Origin: Chryseobacterium gleum
GTDB lineage: Bacteria; Bacteroidota; Bacteroidia; Flavobacteriales_D; Sanyastnellaceae
Direction of reading: 5' to 3'
DNA length: 32,489 nt
NCBI GenBank assembly: GCA_945878835.1
Contig: CAMCUG010000001.1
Span: forward strand, 1 to 32,489
Part shown: positions 16,701-22,568 of the stretch, in pieces
Layout: each line of letters opens with the position of its first letter
Position numbering within the stretch: the first letter of the stretch is position 1
Made by a program: the position numbers and the translations under genes
Notes under the pieces: model-generated
Databases searched by the model: none
What the model was told of the DNA's origin: nothing
Seen by the model: only the letters and a program-made list of their open reading frames with translations

Positions 16701-17540
16701 ATCTTCAAGAACAACGTCACGATCTAAGATCAATTCGTTACGCTCGATAGAAACAACTTCAGAAGTATCTTCATCTACGAAGTCTTCGATCCAAACTTTC
16801 AACACACGTGCTGCAAGTTTACGACCCACAACTTTTTTCAATCCAGCTTTAGAAACTTTCACTTCTTCTGCAAGGTTGAATATTTCAAGAATTTCACGAT
16901 CGCTTTCGAATCCGATAGCACGAAGTAGGGTAGTTACAGGTAACTTCTTCTTACGATCGATGTAAGCGTACATGGCATTGTTGATGTCTGTCGCGAATTC
17001 AATCCAAGAACCCTTGAAAGGAATGATACGAGCAGAGTACAACTTTGTGCCATTTGCGTGACGTGATTGACCGAAGAACACACCTGGAGAACGGTGTAAT
17101 TGAGAAACAATTACACGCTCAGCACCATTGATTACGAATGAACCTTGGGGGGTCATGTAAGGAATAGTACCCAAGTAAACGTCTTGCACGATGGTTTCGA
17201 AATCTTCGTGCTCTGGATCGGTACAATACAGTTTTAGTTTTGCTTTTAGAGGAACGCTGTACGTTAGTCCGCGTTCGATACACTCTTCTATAGTATATCT
17301 CGGAGGATCGATAAAGTAGTCTAAGAATTCCAACACGAACTGGTTGCGCGTGTCTGTAATAGGGAAGTTCTCGGAGAATACCTTGAAAAGACCTTCCGAT
17401 ATTCGGTTTTCAGGATTGGTTTCGAGTTGAAAGAACTCTTTAAACGAGGCGAGCTGAATTTCCAAGAAATCAGGGTACTCGTAAAAATTTTTGGTCGATG
17501 AGTAGTTAACTCGATCTGTTAGTTTCTTTAGCGTTGCCAA
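13716..17540 (-). CDS. rpoB: DNA-directed RNA polymerase subunit beta (TTG start)
   Basis: The protein has 1274 residues. It forms the RNA-polymerase core with RpoC and carries the rifampicin pocket ([40 protein letters not shown]). Other conserved marks are [34 protein letters not shown], and the C-terminal [24 protein letters not shown] and [10 protein letters not shown]. The start is the TTG at 17540: reading upstream in frame, a stop occurs within seven codons without ATG or GTG, and the next Met is far inside the conserved region, so a TTG start fits the family N-terminus ([17 protein letters not shown] at about 22-38). It is preceded by tandem hairpins after rplL that may lower or regulate its expression relative to the ribosomal proteins. 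Confidence 0.98.
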   Translation of the reverse strand: [1274 protein letters not shown]

Positions 17541-17575
17541 AGTGTTTCGTTTTAAAGGTTATAAATCCTATGCAC

Positions 17576-17599
17576 AAAAACTGACGGACATTTCCGTCA
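17576..17599 (-). terminator. Second, small terminator-like hairpin before rpoB
   Basis: TGACGGA (17582-17588), a four-base loop and TCCGTCA (17593-17599) form a 7-bp stem; on the minus strand five T residues follow (17576-17580). It lies 42 bases before the rpoB start. Confidence 0.45.
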
Positions 17600-17603
17600 T
17601 GAA

Positions 17604-17647
17604 ATAAAAAAACAAGTTTAGGCCCACCCGAAGGTAAGGCCTAAACT
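17604..17647 (-). terminator. Terminator/attenuator between rplL and rpoB
   Basis: A 10-bp stem, AGTTTAGGCC (17615-17624) paired with GGCCTAAACT (17638-17647), is followed on the minus strand by TG and seven T residues. It begins 20 bases after the rplL stop. Because rpoB has no obvious promoter of its own, partial termination (attenuation) is likely, as known at the same place in E. coli. Confidence 0.75.
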
Positions 17648-17666
17648 GTGGTTCGATGTCGTAATC

Positions 17667-18038
17667 TTACTTGATTTCAACTTTTGCCCCTGCTTCTTCT
17701 AGTTGTGTTTTCAAGCCGTTTGCTTCGTCTTTAGTAACACCTTCTTTCAAAGGAGATGGAGTTTTGTCTACTACATCCTTAGCTTCTTTCAAGCCAAGAC
17801 CAGTAAGATCTTTCACTAATTTAACTATTGCCAATTTGTTTGGACCTACTTCAGTAAGAATAACATCGAAAGATGTTTGTTCTTCTGCAACTGCAGCACC
17901 AGCGCCAGGACCAGCCATAACAACTGACGCAGCAGCGGGCTCAATTCCATAATCGTCTTTTAAAATGGTAGCCAATTCGGTAACTTCCTTAACGGTAAGA
18001 CTAACGAGGCCTTCAGCCATTGCTTTCAAATCTGCCAT
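17667..18038 (-). CDS. rplL: 50S ribosomal protein L7/L12 (bL12)
   Basis: The protein has 123 residues. It forms the flexible multi-copy stalk on the large subunit that recruits translation GTPases such as EF-Tu and EF-G. Visible parts are the N-terminal dimerisation helix (LVSLTVKEVTELATILKDDYGIEP), an Ala/Gly-rich hinge (about 36-52: AAASVVMAGPGAGAAVAEE), and the C-terminal domain with GPNKLAIVKLVKDLTGLGLKEAK and VDKTPSPLKEGV. It lies 39 bases after rplJ, which encodes its anchor L10. The leader is A-rich without a Shine-Dalgarno sequence. It is followed by a terminator-like hairpin before rpoB. Confidence 0.98.
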   Translation of the reverse strand: MADLKAMAEGLVSLTVKEVTELATILKDDYGIEPAAASVVMAGPGAGAAVAEEQTSFDVILTEVGPNKLAIVKLVKDLTGLGLKEAKDVVDKTPSPLKEGVTKDEANGLKTQLEEAGAKVEIK

Positions 18039-18077
18039 TGTATTTGATTTTAATCGGTTCTTTTAAATTGGAACATA

Positions 18078-18590
18078 TTAGGCGCTATGTTCCTCTTGCG
18101 CTTTTTGTTTTTCAGCATGGTTCAACAGTGCAGAAATAACGTTGCGTGCAGGCGACTGCAACAAACCAATAATTTCGCCAATCATCTCTTCTTTGCTCTT
18201 CAGCGCTACAAGAGTGTCTAACTGATCATCTCCAACATATACATCTTCACGTATAAGCGCACCTTTAAGGGCAGGCTTATTTGTACCTTTTCTGAAATCC
18301 TTAATCAAACGAGCTGGAACGTTTGCTACCTCTGCAATCATTACCGCTGTATTGCCTTTCAGCACAGGGTAAAGACCCGAGAAGTCAGTTCCTTCAACAC
18401 GCTCCATCGCTTTCTTCAACAAGGTGTTTTTCACCACGCGCATTTGCACGTTTTGTTTGAAGCATTCGCGACGAAGATTGCTGGTTGCCTCGGCGTTTAA
18501 GGAAACCGTGTCAGTGATATACAAAATGGGAGCACTGCTCAACATTTCCACTAACTCGGCGATTTCTGTGTTCTTTTGTTCTTTGTTCAT
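18078..18590 (-). CDS. rplJ: 50S ribosomal protein L10 (uL10)
   Basis: The protein has 170 residues from the ATG at 18590. I reject the upstream TTG at 18599 because the Shine-Dalgarno sequence GGAGG (18601-18605) is ten bases from the ATG but only one base from the TTG. L10 anchors the L7/L12 stalk to 23S rRNA helices 42-44. The N-terminal rRNA-binding domain shows VRMVKNTL-like VVKNTLLKKAM, and the C-terminal helix (SPARNVISALLNHAEKQKAQEE) would bind L7/L12 dimers. Only 29 bases separate the ATG from the rplA stop, leaving no room for a large L10-type mRNA leader. This strong Shine-Dalgarno is an exception in a window where other leaders are A-rich. Confidence 0.97.
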   Translation of the reverse strand: MNKEQKNTEIAELVEMLSSAPILYITDTVSLNAEATSNLRRECFKQNVQMRVVKNTLLKKAMERVEGTDFSGLYPVLKGNTAVMIAEVANVPARLIKDFRKGTNKPALKGALIREDVYVGDDQLDTLVALKSKEEMIGEIIGLLQSPARNVISALLNHAEKQKAQEEHSA

Positions 18591-18600
18591 AAAGTACAAT

Positions 18601-18605
18601 CCTCC
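18601..18605 (-). promoter_or_regulatory. Strong Shine-Dalgarno sequence of rplJ
   Basis: GGAGG on the minus strand, ten bases before the ATG. It decides the start codon and is unusual for this phylum, where the anti-Shine-Dalgarno of 16S rRNA is reported to be shielded by ribosomal proteins including bS21. Confidence 0.7.
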
Positions 18606-18619
18606 GATTTAACCAGCAA

Positions 18620-19312
18620 TTAGCTCACTGATTTGGTTTCAACTTGAACACTTGGACTCATTGTTGAAGAAACATAAATGCTCTTCATATAAGTTCCTTT
18701 TGCAGCAGAAGGCTTTAATTTCACCAAAGTAGAAATTAATTCACTCGCATTTTCAGCCAATTGGGTTGCGTCGAAAGACACACGACCAATACTTGCATGA
18801 ACGATACCAGCTTTATCAACTTTAAAGTCGATATTACCAGCCTTCTTTTCTGTAACAGCTTTTCCAACATCCATCGTAACTGTACCGGTCTTTGGGTTAG
18901 GCATTAATCCTCGGGGACCGAGAATTCTTCCTAAAGCTCCAACCTGTCCCATTACGCTAGGTGTGGTAATAATAACGTCAACGTCGGTCCATCCGCCCTT
19001 AATCTTGTCGATGTATTCCGTTAATCCTACGTGGTCTGCGCCAGCTGCTCTAGCCTCTGCTTCCTTGTCAGGAGTACAAAGTACTAAAACGCGAACGTCT
19101 TTACCAGTTCCGTGAGGAAGTGATACAGTTCCACGAACCATTTGGTTGGATTTTTTCGGGTCTACTCCGAGGCGAACGGCAAGATCCACAGACGCGTCAA
19201 ACTTTGTGCTTGTAATTTTCTTAACAAGCGACGCTGCTTCGGGCAAAGAGTACGTTTTTAAATTGTCGTACTGTGCCACTGCGGCTTTCATTTTTTTGCT
19301 GAGGGTTCCCAT
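18620..19312 (-). CDS. rplA: 50S ribosomal protein L1 (uL1)
   Basis: The protein has 230 residues. L1 builds the mobile L1 stalk at the E-site and in many bacteria also represses its own operon by binding the rplK leader mRNA. Visible marks are FDASVDLAVRLGVDPKKSNQMVRGTVSLPHGTGK, the central domain with LGRILGPRGLMPNPKTGTV, and the C-terminal GNIDFKVDKAGIVHASIGRVSF and AAKGTYMKSIYVSSTMSPS. It starts 17 bases after rplK, with AGAGG nine bases before the ATG. The inverted repeat upstream of rplK (19794-19843) is the natural candidate for its feedback site. Confidence 0.98.
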   Translation of the reverse strand: MGTLSKKMKAAVAQYDNLKTYSLPEAASLVKKITSTKFDASVDLAVRLGVDPKKSNQMVRGTVSLPHGTGKDVRVLVLCTPDKEAEARAAGADHVGLTEYIDKIKGGWTDVDVIITTPSVMGQVGALGRILGPRGLMPNPKTGTVTMDVGKAVTEKKAGNIDFKVDKAGIVHASIGRVSFDATQLAENASELISTLVKLKPSAAKGTYMKSIYVSSTMSPSVQVETKSVS

Positions 19313-19329
19313 TGCTTAATTACCTCTGA

Positions 19330-19767
19330 TTAAAAAGGGCGTTCACCGGTTACTTGTATACCTAGACTACGTGCTGTACCAGCTACCATTTTCATGGCAG
19401 ACTCAACGGTAAAACAGTTTAAGTCAGGCATTTTATCTTCTGCAATAGCTTTAACTTGTTCCCAAGTTACGCTACCCACTTTCTGACGGTTAGGTTCTGC
19501 AGCACCTTGCTTAGCTTTGGCGGCATCTAACAGTTGAACAGCGGCAGGAGCAGTCTTAATTACAAATTCAAAGGACTTGTCCTTATAAACAGTAATTAAC
19601 ACAGGGCACACTTTACCAGCTTTATCTTGGGTTCTAGCATTGAATTGCTTACAGAACTCCATGATGTTTACACCTTTAGAACCTAATGCAGGTCCTACTG
19701 GTGGTGCAGGGTTAGCGGCGCCTCCTTTGATTTGCAGCTTTACAAAACCAGCTACTTCTTTCGCCAT
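19330..19767 (-). CDS. rplK: 50S ribosomal protein L11 (uL11)
   Basis: The protein has 145 residues, the standard length. It binds 23S rRNA helices 43-44 at the GTPase centre and takes part in factor binding and in the stringent response. Visible marks are VKLQIKGGAANPAPPVGPALGSKGVNIMEFCKQFNA at the N-terminus, the Pro-rich hinge, and the C-terminal rRNA-binding domain ending GTARSLGIQV. The ATG has an A-rich leader without a Shine-Dalgarno sequence. A long inverted repeat ends 26 bases upstream. Confidence 0.98.
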   Translation of the reverse strand: MAKEVAGFVKLQIKGGAANPAPPVGPALGSKGVNIMEFCKQFNARTQDKAGKVCPVLITVYKDKSFEFVIKTAPAAVQLLDAAKAKQGAAEPNRQKVGSVTWEQVKAIAEDKMPDLNCFTVESAMKMVAGTARSLGIQVTGERPF

Positions 19768-19793
19768 ATTACTTATTTTATTTATTTTGTTCC

Positions 19794-19843
19794 GGTGTTT
19801 AACGGGAAGCGAAGCGTAACCTTATGTGATTACGTTAAACACC
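19794..19843 (-). promoter_or_regulatory. Structured leader RNA before rplK (candidate L1-binding site)
   Basis: On the minus strand GGTGTTTAACG and CGTTAAACACC form a perfect 11-bp outer stem. Inside, GTAATC and GGTTAC can pair over a six-base loop, giving two stacked helices with a one-sided bulge of about 12 bases (GCTTCGCTTCCC). It begins ten bases after the nusG stop and ends 26 bases before the rplK ATG. No T-tract follows, so it is not a terminator. Two helices with an asymmetric internal loop is the general shape of L1-binding RNA. Confidence 0.6.
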
Positions 19844-19853
19844 AAAAGCGCGT

Positions 19854-20402
19854 TTATTCTTTTTCTACTTGCATATAGCTCAACTCCACAGGAGTTTTGC
19901 GTCCAAAAATCTTAACACTAACAGTTAACTTTTTCTTGTCTTCATTAATAACTTCTACCACTGCGCTGAAGTTGTTGAAAGGTCCATCAATAACCTTTAC
20001 ATTCTCTCCAACCACAAAAGGAATATTTATCTCTTCTCCTGTTTCAGCTAGCTCGTCTACTTTTCCTAAAATTCTATTCACTTCAGACAAACGAAGCGCT
20101 ACGGGCTCACCTTTCTTTTCAGAACCTAAAAATCCGATAACGTTGGTAACGTTACGAATGATGTGAGGAACTTCTCCAACGAGATTCGCTTCAATCAAAA
20201 TATAACCCGGAAGGTAGCTACGCTCTTTGCTCACCTTTTTTCCATTGCGGATTTGGAAAACTTTTTCGGTAGGAATGAGAACCTGACTTACGTAATCTTG
20301 AAGACCACGAGCCTTAATTTCGCTCTCAATAAATTCCTTAACCTTTTTTTCCTTCCCGCTAATGGCGCGAACCACGTACCACTTTTTTACAATATCGCTC
20401 AT
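19854..20402 (-). CDS. nusG: Transcription termination/antitermination protein NusG
   Basis: The protein has 182 residues. It binds RNA polymerase and couples it to Rho or to the leading ribosome. The N-terminal NGN domain shows KKWYVVRAISGKEKKVKEFIE and YLPGYILIEANL (about 65-76), followed by IRNVTNVIGFLG. The C-terminal KOW domain (about 125-180) shows GENVKVIDGPFNNFSAVVEVI and SVKIFGRKTPVELSYMQVE. Length and order are those of ordinary NusG rather than the RfaH/LoaP/UpxY paralogues that govern capsule operons in Bacteroidota, and the position next to secE supports this. It follows secE by 17 bases. Confidence 0.98.
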   Translation of the reverse strand: MSDIVKKWYVVRAISGKEKKVKEFIESEIKARGLQDYVSQVLIPTEKVFQIRNGKKVSKERSYLPGYILIEANLVGEVPHIIRNVTNVIGFLGSEKKGEPVALRLSEVNRILGKVDELAETGEEINIPFVVGENVKVIDGPFNNFSAVVEVINEDKKKLTVSVKIFGRKTPVELSYMQVEKE

Positions 20403-20419
20403 TATTCCGAGTTGTTATG

Positions 20420-20617
20420 TTAGGCAATAAAGTCATAAATCATTTTAATGATTCCCTTACCGAAGGCAAAGTCTATTAAAAAGATCAAGGCTCCCAAAAC
20501 CAGAATGGATATGAATGTAAGTACAGTGCTTTCTTGCAATTCCTTCCAAGCAGGCCAAGTTACTTTATTCATCAACTCATCGTATGATTCCTTCAAATAT
20601 GTAATAATTGCTGCCAT
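20420..20617 (-). CDS. secE: Preprotein translocase subunit SecE
   Basis: The protein has 65 residues from the ATG at 20617; longer readings run into tRNA-Trp. SecE clamps SecY in the SecYEG channel of the inner membrane. The amphipathic helix with the conserved KVTWPAWKELQESTV (about 18-32) and one membrane segment (about 33-55, FISILVLGALIFLIDFAF) are visible, the usual short form. Only 15 bases separate the mature 3' end of tRNA-Trp from the ATG, so the secE mRNA 5' end is probably made by tRNA processing. It lies upstream of nusG in the conserved secE-nusG-rplKAJL-rpoBC order. Confidence 0.96.
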   Translation of the reverse strand: MAAIITYLKESYDELMNKVTWPAWKELQESTVLTFISILVLGALIFLIDFAFGKGIIKMIYDFIA

Positions 20618-20632
20618 AACTTTTAGTTTTCG

Positions 20633-20703
20633 CACGGGCGCCTGGACTCGAACCAAGATCAACGGTTTTGGAGACCGCTATTCTACCATTGAACTACGCC
20701 CGT
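20633..20703 (-). tRNA. tRNA-Trp (anticodon CCA)
   Basis: The acceptor arms ACGGGCG and CGCCCGT pair perfectly, with discriminator G. The anticodon stem GCGGT/ACCGT holds the loop CTCCAAA, giving CCA. A T-loop TTCGAGT is present. The 3' CCA is not encoded. It lies between tuf and secE. Confidence 0.96.
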
Positions 20704-20724
20704 AAGGTTGTTTCTATAAATGTC

Positions 20725-20763
20725 AAAAGTGAAGACAGAAACTTACGCAGTTTCCGCCTTCAC
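20725..20763 (-). terminator. Weak terminator or processing hairpin after tuf
   Basis: GTGAAG/CTTCAC (outer) and GAAAC/GTTTC (inner) form two stacked stems around a symmetric 3x3 internal loop, followed on the minus strand by TTTT. It lies 16 bases after the tuf stop and before tRNA-Trp. Confidence 0.5.
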
Positions 20764-20779
20764 TATGTTGTACTAAATA

Positions 20780-21967
20780 TTACTTAATGATATCAGTTAC
20801 TTGTCCAGCACCAACGGTACGGCCACCTTCGCGTATAGCGAAACGAAGACCTTTGTCCATTGCGATTGGAGCAATTAATTTAACAGTGATAGATACGTTA
20901 TCTCCAGGAAGTACCATTTCGCGACCAGCATCTAGAGAAATCTCTCCAGTTACGTCAGTTGTACGGAAGTAGAACTGTGGACGGTATTTGTTATGGAATG
21001 GAGTGTGACGTCCACCTTCTTCTTTCTTCAATACGTAGATCTCAGCTTTGAATTCAGTGTGAGGAAGGATTGAACCTGGAGCACAGATAACCATACCACG
21101 ACGGATATCACTCTTTTCAATTCCACGCAACAACAAACCAACGTTGTCACCTGCTTCTCCGCGATCTAAGATCTTACGGAACATCTCAACACCAGTACAA
21201 ACTGATTTTAACTTTTCTTCATTGAAACCAATGATATCAACCTCATTTCCTGTGTTGATAACACCACGCTCGATACGTCCAGTTGCTACGGTACCACGAC
21301 CAGTGATCGTAAATACGTCCTCAACAGACATCAAGAAAGGCTTCTCAGTTTCACGAGGAGGAATTGGAATCCAAGTATCAACTGCATTCATTAATTCCAT
21401 AACTGTAGCAACCCATTTTGCATCACCATTCAATGCACCCAAAGCAGAACCTTGGATAACTGGAGTATTGTCTCCGTCGTATTCGTAGAAGGAAAGTAAT
21501 TCACGAATCTCCATTTCAACCAACTCTAACAATTCTGGATCATCTACCATGTCAACTTTGTTCATGAAAACCACAATACGTGGAACACCAACTTGACGAC
21601 CTAATAGGATGTGCTCGCGAGTTTGTGGCATTGGACCATCTGTAGCTGCAACAACTAAGATAGCACCATCCATTTGGGCAGCACCAGTAACCATGTTCTT
21701 AACATAGTCAGCGTGACCTGGACAATCAACGTGAGCATAGTGACGGTTTGCTGTTGCGTACTCAACGTGAGCAGTGTTAATTGTGATACCACGCTCTTTT
21801 TCTTCAGGAGCGTTATCGATAGAGGCGAAATCACGCTTCTCTGCTAAACCTTCACCGGCCAATACGTTAGTGATGGCAGCGGTTAACGTAGTTTTACCGT
21901 GGTCTACGTGACCAATAGTTCCAATGTTCACGTGGGGTTTGGAACGGTCAAATGCTTCTTTAGCCAT
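20780..21967 (-). CDS. tuf: Elongation factor Tu
   Basis: The protein has 395 residues, the standard length. This GTPase delivers aminoacyl-tRNA to the ribosomal A-site. The G motifs are intact: GHVDHGKTTLT (about 18-28), DCPGHADYVKNM (about 80-91), NKVDMVDD (about 135-142) and SALGALNG (about 173-180). Domains 2 and 3 follow, with GRGTVATGRIERG and the C-terminal MDKGLRFAIREGGRTVGAGQVTDI. The leader is strikingly A-rich: on the minus strand a run of ten A is followed by four CAAA-type repeats directly before the ATG, with no Shine-Dalgarno sequence. The gene follows a four-tRNA cluster, an arrangement conserved from E. coli tufB. Confidence 0.99.
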   Translation of the reverse strand: MAKEAFDRSKPHVNIGTIGHVDHGKTTLTAAITNVLAGEGLAEKRDFASIDNAPEEKERGITINTAHVEYATANRHYAHVDCPGHADYVKNMVTGAAQMDGAILVVAATDGPMPQTREHILLGRQVGVPRIVVFMNKVDMVDDPELLELVEMEIRELLSFYEYDGDNTPVIQGSALGALNGDAKWVATVMELMNAVDTWIPIPPRETEKPFLMSVEDVFTITGRGTVATGRIERGVINTGNEVDIIGFNEEKLKSVCTGVEMFRKILDRGEAGDNVGLLLRGIEKSDIRRGMVICAPGSILPHTEFKAEIYVLKKEEGGRHTPFHNKYRPQFYFRTTDVTGEISLDAGREMVLPGDNVSITVKLIAPIAMDKGLRFAIREGGRTVGAGQVTDIIK

Positions 21968-21971
21968 TGGG

Positions 21972-21996
21972 TTGTTTGTTTGTTTGTTTTTTTTTT
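21972..21996. repeat. Tetranucleotide repeat and homopolymer in the tuf leader
   Basis: On the plus strand about four TGTT units run into ten T residues; on the mRNA strand this is A10 followed by CAAA repeats ending about ten bases before the tuf ATG. Confidence 0.7.
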
Positions 21997-22089
21997 ATTT
22001 CTTTATTAAATAGCCTTTCTTATTTGTTCAATTGCAAAACTTAAATCACTTTGTACAATTACGCTTCTATTCATTTAACTTCTCTGTAG

Positions 22090-22161
<72 letters not shown>

Positions 22162-22175
22162 TTTTGGGAAAGTAG

Positions 22176-22248
22176 AGCGGGAGACGAGGCTCGAACTCGC
22201 GACATTTAGCTTGGAAGGCTAATGCTCTACCAACTGAGCTACTCCCGC
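22176..22248 (-). tRNA. tRNA-Gly (anticodon TCC)
   Basis: The acceptor arms GCGGGAG/CTCCCGC pair fully. The anticodon stem TTAGC/GCTAA holds CTTCCAA, giving TCC. The T-loop is TTCGAGC. No CCA is encoded. It lies 14 bases from tRNA-Thr(GGT). Confidence 0.96.
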
Positions 22249-22293
22249 TTTTTATTGACCGACAGTCATTCCACCCTAATGAGCAGTAAAGAG

Positions 22294-22376
22294 TGGGGAG
22301 AACAGGATTCGAACCTGTGAAGGTGTACACCAACAGATTTACAGTCTGTTCTCGTTGGCCGCTTGAGTATCTCCCC
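22294..22376 (-). tRNA. tRNA-Tyr (anticodon GTA)
   Basis: This 83-base class II tRNA has a long variable arm. The acceptor arms GGGGAGA/TCTCCCC pair fully, with discriminator A. The anticodon stem ACAGA/TCTGT holds CTGTAAA, giving GTA. No CCA is encoded. Confidence 0.96.
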
Positions 22377-22381
22377 TTTGG

Positions 22382-22455
22382 AGCCGGTGGAGGGATTCGA
22401 ACCCCCGACCAGCTGATTACAAATCAGCTGCTCTGGCCAGCTGAGCTACACCGGC
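22382..22455 (-). tRNA. tRNA-Thr (anticodon TGT)
   Basis: The acceptor arms GCCGGTG/CACCGGC pair fully, with discriminator T. The anticodon stem GCTGA/TCAGC holds TTTGTAA, giving TGT. CCA happens to follow directly (22379-22381), unlike its neighbours; the next tRNA begins only two bases later. It is the first gene of the tRNA-tuf unit. Confidence 0.95.
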
Positions 22456-22485
22456 GTCAAAACGTTTTTAGTGATTCAAAGAACT

Positions 22486-22518
22486 ACAACAAAAACAACC
22501 CCAATCCGTAAATTGGGG
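22486..22518 (-). terminator. Terminator of xerC-hpf, lying on the start region of the tRNA-tuf unit
   Basis: CCCCAAT (22499-22505), a six-base loop and ATTGGGG (22512-22518) form a 7-bp stem; on the minus strand a T-rich tract TTGTTTTTGTTG follows. The promoter at 22522-22552 would start RNA inside this hairpin. Confidence 0.6.
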
Positions 22519-22521
22519 GTG

Positions 22522-22552
22522 CAAAGGTAGTTATTATTTTGACATATCCAAA
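22522..22552 (-). promoter_or_regulatory. Strong promoter of the tRNA-tuf-secE-rpo unit
   Basis: On the minus strand TTTG (22549-22552), a 19-base spacer and TACCTTTG (22522-22529) match the Bacteroidota consensus exactly. It lies just after the hpf stop codon. Confidence 0.75.
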
Positions 22553-22568
22553 CTCTAATGCAATTTTT

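Noticed and set aside
19854..20402. A specialised NusG paralogue (UpxY/LoaP type)
   Set aside because: The position next to secE and the ordinary NGN-KOW layout fit the housekeeping factor.
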